NCBI GenBank assembly: GCA_012518475.1
Contig: JAAYSB010000241.1
Location: forward strand, 1-23,351
Direction of reading: 5' to 3'
DNA from: Intrasporangiaceae bacterium
GTDB taxonomy: Bacteria > Actinomycetota > Actinomycetes > Actinomycetales > Dermatophilaceae
DNA: 23,351 nt
The notes beneath the pieces are model-generated. The model did no database searches, was not told where the DNA came from, and saw only the letters and a list, made by a program, of their open reading frames with translations. This document shows positions 7,974 through 15,411 of the stretch, piece after piece. Both the position numbers and the translations under genes were made by a program. Positions within the stretch are counted from its first letter, which is position 1; each line of letters opens with the position of its first letter.

Positions 7974-8007
7974 GTGCCACAACCTGGCAATTACCAGGTT
8001 GTGGCAC
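7974..8007. repeat. 34-bp inverted repeat with perfect 14-bp arms between divergent genes
   Basis: Left arm 7974-7987 (GTGCCACAACCTGG), centre caatta 7988-7993, right arm 7994-8007 (the exact reverse complement). It lies between coxS and the VOC gene, which are transcribed away from each other. It is therefore not positioned as a terminator of either and is more likely an operator or a structural element. There is no T-tract. The symmetry makes both strands read a short open frame beginning MPQPGN, an artefact. Confidence 0.85.
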
Positions 8008-8044
8008 GCCCCGATATCCGGTGTCCCCCGTCGAGGAGCGGCAC

Positions 8045-8057
8045 TAACGTGGCGCTC
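8045..8057 (+). promoter_or_regulatory. Candidate leaderless -10 element of the VOC-fusion gene
   Basis: TAACGT (8045-8050) fits TANNNT and ends seven bases before GTG 8058, the same geometry as the response regulator promoter. A clear -35 is not visible. Confidence 0.4.
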
Positions 8058-9458
8058 GTGGGAGCTCGCTTCGATCACCTCGTCGTCTCGGTCACCGATC
8101 TCGAGGCCGCCATGACGCGCTGGCAGGAGGCAGGGCTCCCGGCCCACCCGGGGGGCCGGCACCCCGGTGGCACGGTCAACGGGATCGTGCGAGGGCCACG
8201 GGCGGCCTATGTCGAGCTGATCAGCACCCTCGATGACGCGGACCCGGAGGCACCCTGGGTGCAGCGGGTGCGTGGTGACCAGGGTCCGCTCGGCTTCGCC
8301 ATCGCCGTCGATGACATCGGGGCAGCCAGGGATGCCGTCATCTCGGTGGGACTCTCGCCCGGCGCCGTCACCGAGGGAAGCCGCGAGACTCCCGACGGGA
8401 CGACGCTGCGGTGGCGGATGTGTCAGGTCGGCGAGCGACCCTTCGACCCCGAGCTGCCGTTCCTCATCGAGTGGGTCACACCGATGCCGGCTGGGCCGGC
8501 GGACGGCCCGGTCCTCGAGAGCGTGTCCCTCGAGATCGGCCCGAGCACCCACGCCCGGGACCGGCTGCTGGCGATGCTTCACGCCGTCGGCTTCCCCGAG
8601 GTGCCCGGCACCGTGCCGTGGAAGACGTTCTCGGACGGCGAGGTCGTCATCACCCTGCCGGCCACCGATGCCGAGGTGCAGGAGTGGGAGCGCTCCCAGG
8701 GCGGGAGCGCGTCCTACCTGCGCATCGGCGATCCCGAGGTCGAGGAGGCAGCACCCGAGATGCTACGGATCGGCCAGGTCGGTTTCGGCCTCCCGGGCGG
8801 CGACGGGTCCTGGGGTGAGCTCGACGGGCTGAGCTTTGCGACCCACCCGGATGTCCGCAGCCATGTCGGCCACATCCTGCTCCCGGCTGTCGAGACCCAC
8901 TTCGCGGCACGTCCTGCAGACCTGGTGGAGTGGCCGCACCCGCATCCGGGGCGCGATCCCCTCGAGGAGGAGTACTCACGCTGCCTCGACCCCGGCAAGT
9001 ACCAGATCATCGCTGCCCGCGTCCGGGCCTGGGCGTCAGCGCTCGCCGAGGCTGGAGTCGCGGACCAGGTCGATCACGCGTCGGGATTCGACATCGTGCC
9101 CCGCCGCGAGGGCGCGCTCCCGGTGACGGTCACGCTCACCGACTTCGAGGGTGTCGAGGGCAACGGGGTGACACTGTCCGTCCGCGACACCGCCCTCGAG
9201 CGCCTGCCGGACTGTGGCTGCGATGCCTGTGACTCCGGATCCGCGGACCTGCTCACCCAGGTCGACGAGCTCCTCCTGCACATCGTCGACGGCGGGGTGC
9301 TCCAGGTCGGCGACGGACGGGGCCGGGTCGTGCAGAGCACGGCCTCCGGTTGGAGCGCATCGGGGAACTTCGGACGCGAGGAGCCGGAGCAGTGGCTGCG
9401 TGATGCGCGGGAAGGGCGCAGCCGACTCACCGTCGTGGAAGGCGCGCCCTGGCTCTGA
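8058..9458 (+). CDS. VOC/glyoxalase-like protein fused to a DUF6226-like C-terminal domain
   Basis: The protein has 466 residues. Residues 4 to about 145 begin RFDHLVVSVTDLEAA and contain YVELI (Glu53) and FLIEW (Glu138), typical of a glyoxalase-like VOC half. Residues about 150-270 look like a second, divergent half. From about 278 the sequence changes to a type I recall as the actinobacterial DUF6226 family (YSRCLDPGKYQIIAARVRAW, then CGCDACDSGS at 386-395), usually a separate protein. The four-residue-spaced cysteines could bind metal. GTG 8058 is preferred on the leaderless -10; GTG 8049 in the same frame is the alternative. It is the only plus-strand gene amid the minus-strand cox genes, divergent from coxS. 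The function is unknown; no enzymatic activity should be assigned. Confidence 0.82.
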   Translation: MGARFDHLVVSVTDLEAAMTRWQEAGLPAHPGGRHPGGTVNGIVRGPRAAYVELISTLDDADPEAPWVQRVRGDQGPLGFAIAVDDIGAARDAVISVGLSPGAVTEGSRETPDGTTLRWRMCQVGERPFDPELPFLIEWVTPMPAGPADGPVLESVSLEIGPSTHARDRLLAMLHAVGFPEVPGTVPWKTFSDGEVVITLPATDAEVQEWERSQGGSASYLRIGDPEVEEAAPEMLRIGQVGFGLPGGDGSWGELDGLSFATHPDVRSHVGHILLPAVETHFAARPADLVEWPHPHPGRDPLEEEYSRCLDPGKYQIIAARVRAWASALAEAGVADQVDHASGFDIVPRREGALPVTVTLTDFEGVEGNGVTLSVRDTALERLPDCGCDACDSGSADLLTQVDELLLHIVDGGVLQVGDGRGRVVQSTASGWSASGNFGREEPEQWLRDAREGRSRLTVVEGAPWL

Positions 9459-9517
9459 GCGCTGACCGCCCGCTGGGGCACTGCGCTGGGCGTCTACCCC
9501 GTGCGTGAGGAATCCGT

Positions 9518-10087
9518 TCAGCTCACCGAGCGGTGCGCCCAGAGATCTCTGAGCAGGGCGATCTCCGCCAGGTGGTGGATTGCCTCCCGGTTGATGTGGA
9601 GGACGAGCGTGATCATCGGCTCGTCCTGCCATGGCCCTTCAGCAGGACCGACCGGTCGCCAGAGGGTCTCGTCAGTCAGACCGCGTACGCCCTCGGTCCA
9701 GCGTCGGTATGCATCGTCCAGCTGGGCGAGCCCCTCCGCTGCCGTGCCTGCGTAGTCCCATGTCGCGTACTCCGACTCCGGGCCGCCGAAGTGGCTGTGG
9801 GTCCGGGCGCCGAAGACGCCCACGACGATGTGTGCCATCCGCCAGGCGATGGAGGTCAGAGGGGCCGGGGTCGGTTCGGGCATGGCCCAGTCGATGAGCC
9901 AGTCCCCTGCGCCGGCGCGGTAGTTCACAGACTCCGGCGCGGCGTCGTCCTGAGGTCGCACCGTCCAGGCTCCCGGCGCCGGCCCCCAGCGGTACTCCTC
10001 GTCGGTCAACCCCTCGAGACGGGGCCGGGCATGGTACTTCCAGTGCCACTCGAGCTGTTCGCCGAGTGCTGTCACGAGCTCGGACAT
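9518..10087 (-). CDS. DinB-fold protein
   Basis: This 189-residue protein belongs to the DinB/YfiT four-helix superfamily (N-terminus LEWHWKYHARPRLEGLTD, then PAPGAWTVRP). Candidate metal-binding histidines are His86 (RMAHIVVG) and the cluster His164/His171/His172 (HINREAIHH). Members include thiol-dependent S-transferases, such as mycothiol- or bacillithiol-dependent enzymes, and many uncharacterised proteins. No specific role can be assigned. It ends the long minus-strand run: its ATG 10087 lies nine bases after the xdhC-like stop, with GAGGAG as ribosome binding site, so it should be cotranscribed with the Mo-enzyme maturation genes. It converges with the VOC-fusion gene (59-bp gap, no clear terminator hairpin). 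Confidence 0.8.
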   Translation of the reverse strand: MSELVTALGEQLEWHWKYHARPRLEGLTDEEYRWGPAPGAWTVRPQDDAAPESVNYRAGAGDWLIDWAMPEPTPAPLTSIAWRMAHIVVGVFGARTHSHFGGPESEYATWDYAGTAAEGLAQLDDAYRRWTEGVRGLTDETLWRPVGPAEGPWQDEPMITLVLHINREAIHHLAEIALLRDLWAHRSVS

Positions 10088-10096
10088 CGCTGCTCC

Positions 10097-11281
10097 TCAG
10101 GTGGTGGGGTCTGGGTCGGCGGACCGTGACTGCAGGCCGGGCGCATCGTGCTCCTCGTGGCCGCCGTGGATCGGGCCGTCGGTGGTGGAGAGGCGGTCGC
10201 CGTCCCCGCCCCACTGGAGGGCGATGATCTCGGCAGCGATGCTCACCGCCGTCTCCTCCGGGGTGCGCGCGCCGAGGTCGAGGCCGATCGGTGAGGACAG
10301 CCGCGCCAGCTCTGCGTCGGTGAGTCCCACGTCGCGCAACCGGCTCAGCCGGTCCTCGTGGGTGCGCCGCGAGCCCATCGCGCCGATGTAGGCGACCTCG
10401 GGGAGGCGCAGCGCGATCTCGAGGACAGGCACGTCGAACTTCGGGTCGTGGGTGAGGACGCACATGACGGTGCGTGGGTCGATCCGGCCGGCGTCCACCT
10501 CGTCCTGGAGATAGCGGTGCGGCCAGGTGACGACGACCTCGTCGGCGTCGGGGAAGCGGGATGCGGTGGCGAAGACGGGTCGGGCGTCGCAGACCGTCAC
10601 GTGGTACCCGAGGAACGAGCCGATCCGGGCGACCGCGGCGGCGAAGTCGATGGCGCCGAAGACGAGCATCCGCGGTTTGGGCGCATAGCTCGAGACGAAC
10701 ACGCGCATACCCTCTCCGCGGCGTTCGCCGTCCGGACCGTAGGTGAGCGTCGCGTTCCGGCCGGTCGCGAGGAGGCCGCGGGCGTCGTCGGTGATCGCGT
10801 CGTCGGCTCGGGGGGAGATCGAGAGGGTCTGCGCGTGCGACTCCCCCGGACGCACGACGACACGTCGGCCGAGGATGTCGGGGTCAGGGTGCTCGATCAC
10901 GGTGGCCACAGCGACCGGGCGGCCTGCCTCGATGTCGGCGGCGACCTCACCGAGCTCGGGGAACGATTCCCGTGACACGGATTCCACGAAGATGTCGAGG
11001 ATGCCGCCGCACGTCAGCCCGACGCTGAAGGCGTCGTCGTCGCTGACGCCGTAGCGTTGGAGGACCGGCTCGCCGGACTCGAGCACCTGCTGCCCGAGCT
11101 CATAGACGGCGCCCTCGACGCAGCCCCCGGACACCGATCCGACGGCCTCCCCGTCCTCGCTCACGAGCATCGAGGCGCCGGCCGGCCGCGGTGCCGACCG
11201 CCACGTCGCGACAACGGTTCCCATGGCTACGGACTGCCCGGCCTCCCACCACGGGAGCAACCGGTCGAGGACCTCACGCAC
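10097..11281 (-). CDS. XdhC/CoxF-like molybdenum-enzyme maturation factor
   Basis: The protein has 394 residues. The N-terminal XdhC_CoxI domain has ATWRSAPRPAGASMLVS, SGGCVEG (51-57) and GLTCGG (88-93). The C-terminal XdhC_C Rossmann domain has MLVFGAIDFAAA (205-216) and YIGAMGSRRTHEDRL (298-312). A low-complexity tail (about 358-394) ends the protein. XdhC/CoxF proteins bind or modify the molybdenum cofactor before insertion into xanthine-dehydrogenase-type enzymes; the client here is most probably CoxSLM. Start GTG 11281 overlaps the end of the upstream VWA gene by eight bases and has GAGGAGG six bases before it. The frame stays open to 11371, but that part overlaps the VWA gene and is not family-like. 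Confidence 0.9.
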   Translation of the reverse strand: MREVLDRLLPWWEAGQSVAMGTVVATWRSAPRPAGASMLVSEDGEAVGSVSGGCVEGAVYELGQQVLESGEPVLQRYGVSDDDAFSVGLTCGGILDIFVESVSRESFPELGEVAADIEAGRPVAVATVIEHPDPDILGRRVVVRPGESHAQTLSISPRADDAITDDARGLLATGRNATLTYGPDGERRGEGMRVFVSSYAPKPRMLVFGAIDFAAAVARIGSFLGYHVTVCDARPVFATASRFPDADEVVVTWPHRYLQDEVDAGRIDPRTVMCVLTHDPKFDVPVLEIALRLPEVAYIGAMGSRRTHEDRLSRLRDVGLTDAELARLSSPIGLDLGARTPEETAVSIAAEIIALQWGGDGDRLSTTDGPIHGGHEEHDAPGLQSRSADPDPTT

Positions 11282-12410
11282 GCACAGCCTCCTCTCGGCC
11301 GATCTGCGCGTTGACCGCACGGATGACGGCAGCGAATGCGGCGAGCGAGTGCCCCGCCACGAACTCATCACAGTGTGGCAGGGCCGCGACGATCCCGCTC
11401 TGGATCGGCTCGTAGCCCGCCCGACCCCGGTGCGGATTCATCCAGATGACCCGGTGCGCGAGACGGCGCAGCTGGCGCAGCTGCTCGGCGAGGTCTGCGG
11501 GGGAGCCACGCTCCCAGCCGTCGCTGGCGATGACGACGACGGCGCCGCGTGCCGTGCCCCGCCGTCCCCAGCGGGTGAGGAACACCCTCAGTCCGTCAGC
11601 GAGGCGGGTGCCCCCCGACCAGTCCGGGATGAGCTCTCCGGCGCCGATGATCGCGCGGTCCGGGTCGGGGTGCGCGAGCGCGCGCGTGATGTGGGTGACG
11701 CGCGTGCCGAGGGTGAACGTCTCCACGGGTGTCTCCGTGCGGGACATGTGATGGGCAAGACGGAGCAATGCATCTGCATAGGAGCTCATCGACCCTGAGA
11801 TGTCGAGGAGCAGGACGACTCGGCGCGGACGAGTTCCCCTTTGCCGCCAGTGGATCCGCGCCGGCTCCCCCAGGTTGCGCAGCTGGGCCCGCAGTGTCCG
11901 GCGGGCGTCTACCCGCCCGGATGCCGATGGGGTATGCCGGTGCGCCCTCCGCGTCGGACGGACGGCCGGGAGGGTCGAGAACATCGCGCCGAGGCGGCGT
12001 CGCTCGATCGTCGACAGCTCGGCGATGTCCCGGTTCCGGAGGATCTCTGTATCGCTCGCCATCGCGCGGATCGCCTCGGTGTCCTCGTCGCCTGCTCCGC
12101 CCTCGCCCTCGCTGGCCGGCAGGTCCGAGTGCAGGACGACGGGCTGGGGCCGCGGAGCCTTGACCCCGGACCGCAGGCCGCTGAACCACGCCGTATAGAC
12201 CTGGTCGTAGCGCGCAAGGTCGGTCGGGCTGGCGCACAGGGTGGCCCGCCCTGCCCAGTACGTCGCCGCCTGGTCATCGATGCCGACCGTCGCGACCGCC
12301 CGCAGGTAGGTCTGCTCCCGGTCGGCGGTCACCGGCACTCCGGCCGCCCGCAGCGCCCGGGCGAACCCGAGCAGGATCTCCTCCGGCGGGTGGATGACGG
12401 TGGCGGACAT
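11274..12410 (-). CDS. coxE: CoxE-like VWA-domain protein
   Basis: The protein has 378 residues and no membrane segment. The N-terminal part (about 5-140) is helical and charged. The C-terminal von Willebrand A domain has a full MIDAS: DISGS at 203-207, Thr268 in GGTRLADGL and Asp297 in ASDGWERG. This is the CoxE pattern. CoxE works with the AAA+ ATPase CoxD in maturing the active site of the Mo-enzyme (family knowledge from Oligotropha). It lies 24 bp downstream of the MoxR/CoxD gene, which supports a MoxR-VWA pair. Start ATG 12410 has only a weak AGGACC ribosome binding site. Confidence 0.9.
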   Translation of the reverse strand: MSATVIHPPEEILLGFARALRAAGVPVTADREQTYLRAVATVGIDDQAATYWAGRATLCASPTDLARYDQVYTAWFSGLRSGVKAPRPQPVVLHSDLPASEGEGGAGDEDTEAIRAMASDTEILRNRDIAELSTIERRRLGAMFSTLPAVRPTRRAHRHTPSASGRVDARRTLRAQLRNLGEPARIHWRQRGTRPRRVVLLLDISGSMSSYADALLRLAHHMSRTETPVETFTLGTRVTHITRALAHPDPDRAIIGAGELIPDWSGGTRLADGLRVFLTRWGRRGTARGAVVVIASDGWERGSPADLAEQLRQLRRLAHRVIWMNPHRGRAGYEPIQSGIVAALPHCDEFVAGHSLAAFAAVIRAVNAQIGREEAVRA

Positions 12411-12434
12411 CAGTTCTGGTCCTGGGCCCGCGAC

Positions 12435-13331
12435 TCAGCGGGTGAGCATCCGGTCGAGGGCGAGCTTGACCCGCTCGGCGTCCTCCCGGTACTTGACCGC
12501 GACGCCGAGGGTCGCTGCCGCGGTCTCGACGTCGAGCTCGCGCACCCCGAGCTCGGTGAGGGCACGCGCCCAGTCGAGGGTCTCGGCAATCCCCGGCGGC
12601 TTGAGCAGGTTCTCGTCGGATCGGATCGCGTGGGTCGCGCGGACCACCTGCTCGGCGAGGGCAGCCGGGACCTCGGGCGCCCGGGACGCGACGATGTCGA
12701 GCTCGCGCTGCAGGCCGGGGTGCTCCAGCCAGTGATAGAGGCAGCGCCTCTTGAGCGCGTCGTGCAGCTCACGGGTCCGGTTCGAGGTGAGGACGACGAC
12801 CGGCGGTGTCGCGGCGCTCACCGTGCCGATCTCGGGGATCGTCACCTGCCAGGTAGAGAGAACCTCCAGGAGGAAGGCCTCGAACTCGTCGTCGGCACGG
12901 TCGATCTCGTCGATGAGCAGAACGACCGGAGCCTCCCGGAGCGCGCGAAGGATCGGCCGGGAGAGAAGGAAGCGCTCGTCGAAGAGCTCGCCCTCGACCT
13001 GCTCGAGCTGATCGGAGCTCGCCGCGCGGGTGGTGGCCTCGACCGCGCGCAGGTGGAGGATCTGCCGCGGGAAGTCCCAGTCATAGAGCGCCTGGGTCGC
13101 GTCGATGCCCTCGTAGCACTGGAGCCGGACGAGTGGGATGTCGAGCGCCTCCGCCAGGGCCTCGGCGAGTGCGGTCTTGCCCGTCCCGGGCTCGCCCTCC
13201 ATGAGGAGGGGACGGGCCAGCCGCAGGCTCAGCCACGCGACGGTCGAGAGCTCCGGGCTCGACAGATAGCCGGTCGCGGCAAGCGCAGTCTCGAGGTCGC
13301 CGGCGGTCGGATAGGCCTCACGAGGGTCCAT
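12435..13331 (-). CDS. coxD: MoxR/CoxD-family AAA+ ATPase
   Basis: The protein has 298 residues. Walker A is GEPGTGKT at 46-53, Walker B LLIDE at 138-142, and a sensor-1 asparagine lies in VVVLTSNRTREL. It is a single AAA+ module of MoxR type with the usual C-terminal lid. CoxD is a chaperone ATPase needed to build the sulfurated metal site of CO dehydrogenase; here it probably serves the form II enzyme. ATG 13331 is chosen because MDPREAYPTAGDL matches the family start; a frame-compatible ATG at 13367 is less likely. Only 56 bp separate it from the acyl-CoA dehydrogenase stop, with no convincing terminator or promoter, so read-through from the catabolic operon is likely. The gap contains a 10-bp palindrome GCCACGTGGC (13343-13352). 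Confidence 0.88.
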   Translation of the reverse strand: MDPREAYPTAGDLETALAATGYLSSPELSTVAWLSLRLARPLLMEGEPGTGKTALAEALAEALDIPLVRLQCYEGIDATQALYDWDFPRQILHLRAVEATTRAASSDQLEQVEGELFDERFLLSRPILRALREAPVVLLIDEIDRADDEFEAFLLEVLSTWQVTIPEIGTVSAATPPVVVLTSNRTRELHDALKRRCLYHWLEHPGLQRELDIVASRAPEVPAALAEQVVRATHAIRSDENLLKPPGIAETLDWARALTELGVRELDVETAAATLGVAVKYREDAERVKLALDRMLTR

Positions 13332-13387
13332 GGTCCAACTCTGCCACGTGGCCGTGCTCCCCGGCACCGTCCCGTCGCGCGGGGGCC

Positions 13388-14518
13388 TCAGCGCGAGAGG
13401 AGGTCGCGGGCGATGACGATCCGCTGGATCTGGTTGGTGCCCTCATAGATCTGGGTGATCTTGGCGTCGCGCATCATGCGCTCCACCGGGTAGTCCTTGA
13501 CGTAGCCTGCTCCACCGAGGAGCTGGACCGCGTCGGTCGTCACACGCATGGCCGTGTCGGAGGCGAACAGCTTGGCAGCCGCGCCGGAGGCTCCCATGGT
13601 GGGCGCCTCCTCCTCGATCTCCACGGCCGCGGCGTGTGTGAGCAGGCGGGCCGCGCGGATGGCGACAGCCATGTCGGCGAGCATGAACTGGATGCCCTGG
13701 AAGTCGGCGATGCGCTGGCCGAACTGGGTCCGCTGCTTGACGTACTGCGTCGCGACGTCGAGCGCGCCCTGCGCGATGCCGACGGCTTGCGCGGCAACCC
13801 CTGTGCGGGTGCGGTCGAGAGTTCCCAGCGCGAGCTGGATGCCCTGACCTGGCTCACCGATGAGCCGGTCCTCGGGAACGATGACGTTGTCGAGATAGAC
13901 CTCGGTGGTCGGCGAGCCCTTGAGGCCCATCTTGCGTTCCGGGGTCCCGAAGGTGAGCCCGGCGTCACCACGTTCGATGACGAAGGCCGAGATCCCGCGG
14001 CTCCGTGCGTCCGGGTCGCTCACGGCGAAGAGCACATACACGTCCGCGACCCCGCCGTTGGTGATCCACCGCTTCGTGCCCTTGATCCGCCAGCCCTCGT
14101 CGACCCGAGTGGCCCGGGTCGACATCGAGACGATGTCACTGCCGGCCTCGGGCTCGGAGAGGGCGAAGGCACCCAGTGCCCGCCCCTCCGCGATGGGCCG
14201 CAGCCATCGCTCGTGCTGCTCCGCGGTGCCGCCGAGCAGCAGCGGCCAGGAGAAGAGCTCGTTGCCGCCGGAGACCTGCTGGGTCGTCGCACACACCCGG
14301 GCGATCTCCTCGGCGATGACGGCGCAGGTCAGCGCATCCGCACCGACACCGCCATAGGTCTCGGGGATGACCGGCGCGTGCAGCTGGCTCTCGACGAGCG
14401 CCTGGTATCCCTCGGTGGGGAACCGGGCCTCGTCATCGACCACGGCGGCGTACTGGGCGATCCGTTCGTCAGCGACGCTGGCCGCCAGCGAGCGGATCTC
14501 GTCGAGCTCCTCCCCCAT
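13388..14518 (-). CDS. Acyl-CoA dehydrogenase
   Basis: This 376-residue FAD flavoprotein has the normal length of the short/medium-chain family. Motifs in order are ALSEPEAGSD (119-128), WITNGG (151-156), RTQFG (263-267), LLGGAGYVKDYPVERMMRD and YEGTNQIQR (358-366), with Glu359 as the presumed catalytic base. It would introduce the alpha-beta double bond into an acyl-CoA and reduce ETF. Start ATG 14518 follows the amidohydrolase stop by five bases, with AGGAG in the end of that gene. An upstream extension of the frame to 14794 runs inside the amidohydrolase and is not family-like. In context it may oxidise the CoA thioester made by the neighbouring ligase. Chain or ring specificity cannot be read from the sequence. 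Confidence 0.94.
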   Translation of the reverse strand: MGEELDEIRSLAASVADERIAQYAAVVDDEARFPTEGYQALVESQLHAPVIPETYGGVGADALTCAVIAEEIARVCATTQQVSGGNELFSWPLLLGGTAEQHERWLRPIAEGRALGAFALSEPEAGSDIVSMSTRATRVDEGWRIKGTKRWITNGGVADVYVLFAVSDPDARSRGISAFVIERGDAGLTFGTPERKMGLKGSPTTEVYLDNVIVPEDRLIGEPGQGIQLALGTLDRTRTGVAAQAVGIAQGALDVATQYVKQRTQFGQRIADFQGIQFMLADMAVAIRAARLLTHAAAVEIEEEAPTMGASGAAAKLFASDTAMRVTTDAVQLLGGAGYVKDYPVERMMRDAKITQIYEGTNQIQRIVIARDLLSR

Positions 14519-14523
14519 GGGCC

Positions 14524-15411
14524 CTAGATCTCCTCGTTCAGGCGGAGTGCGCGGATCGCGTTCTCCTTGAAGATGAGGGGTTTGACCTCGTCCTTGATCT
14601 CGAGCGCCGCGAAGTCGTTGATCCACCGGTCGGTGTCGAGGACCGGGTAGTCGGTGGCGAAGAGGACCTTGCGCCTGAGCTGGGCGTTGGCCGCCTTGAC
14701 GAGCTGCGGCGGGAAGTACTTGGGCGACCAGCCGGACAGGTCGATGTAGGCGTTGGGCTTGTGCGTGGCGATGGTGATCGCCTCGTCCTGCCACGGCACC
14801 GACGGGTGGGCCATGATCACGGTCATATCCGGGAAGTCTGCGCAGATGTCGTCGAGATAGAGCGGGTTGGAGTAGCGCAGCTTGACGCCGGCGCCGCCGG
14901 GCATGCCGGCACCGATGCCGTTCTGGCCGGTGTGGAACAGGGCAGGCAGACGGTACTTGGCGAGCACCGCATACAGACCGTCGGCGGAGCCGTCGTTGGG
15001 GGCGAAGTTCTGGAGGGACGGGTGGAACTTGACCCCGCGGACACCCTTCTCGACGATGAGGCGCTCGAGCTCCTCGGCTCCCTGCGCGCCACGGGACGGG
15101 GCGATCGAGGCGAATGGGATGAGGACGTCGTTGTGGCGGGCGGCGCCGTCGGCGACCACGTCGTTGCTGATCGGCGGGTGCCCGGTGACCGGCTCGGTGT
15201 CGACGGTGAAGATGACCGCGGCGATGTTGCGCGAGCGGTAGTAGTCGGCGATCGCGTCGATGCTCGGGGTGCGGTCGCCGGACTTGAAGTACTTCGCGGA
15301 GGCGTCGAGGAAGCGCTGCGGCAGGGCGGTGTAGCCGTCGTCGTCGATCTCGACGTGGACGTGGACATCGATCGCCGTGAGGTTCTCGAGGTCAAGGGCG
15401 TGCTGGGTCAT
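14524..15411 (-). CDS. Amidohydrolase-2 family metal-dependent hydrolase, CouO-like
   Basis: This is a 295-residue TIM-barrel amidohydrolase. Metal and catalytic candidates are His17 and His19 (DVHVHVE), His160 (LFHTGQNG), His202 (AHPS) and Asp254 (FATDYP). Segments such as IDLSGWSPKYFPPQLV and YSNPLYLDDI resemble the group named 4-hydroxyphenyl-beta-ketoacyl-CoA hydrolase (CouO), which cleaves beta-ketoacyl-CoA thioesters in hydroxycinnamate breakdown. I am working from recall, not alignment. The neighbours (ligase, hydratase, dehydrogenase, MarR regulator) are exactly those of a cou pathway, which supports the reading. The broader family also contains decarboxylases of the ACMSD/resorcylate type, an alternative. 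Its ATG overlaps the ligase stop (ATGA). Confidence 0.85.
   Translation of the reverse strand: MTQHALDLENLTAIDVHVHVEIDDDGYTALPQRFLDASAKYFKSGDRTPSIDAIADYYRSRNIAAVIFTVDTEPVTGHPPISNDVVADGAARHNDVLIPFASIAPSRGAQGAEELERLIVEKGVRGVKFHPSLQNFAPNDGSADGLYAVLAKYRLPALFHTGQNGIGAGMPGGAGVKLRYSNPLYLDDICADFPDMTVIMAHPSVPWQDEAITIATHKPNAYIDLSGWSPKYFPPQLVKAANAQLRRKVLFATDYPVLDTDRWINDFAALEIKDEVKPLIFKENAIRALRLNEEI

Noticed and set aside
7974..8049. N-terminal extensions beginning MPQPGN on both strands
   Set aside because: They arise because a palindrome reads the same on both strands. The downstream GTG starts at 7845 and 8058 are better supported by a ribosome binding site and a -10 element, respectively.
11841..13448. 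A 535-residue plus-strand open frame
   Set aside because: It is antisense to the well-supported CoxE and CoxD genes, whose motifs are intact; a GC-driven shadow.
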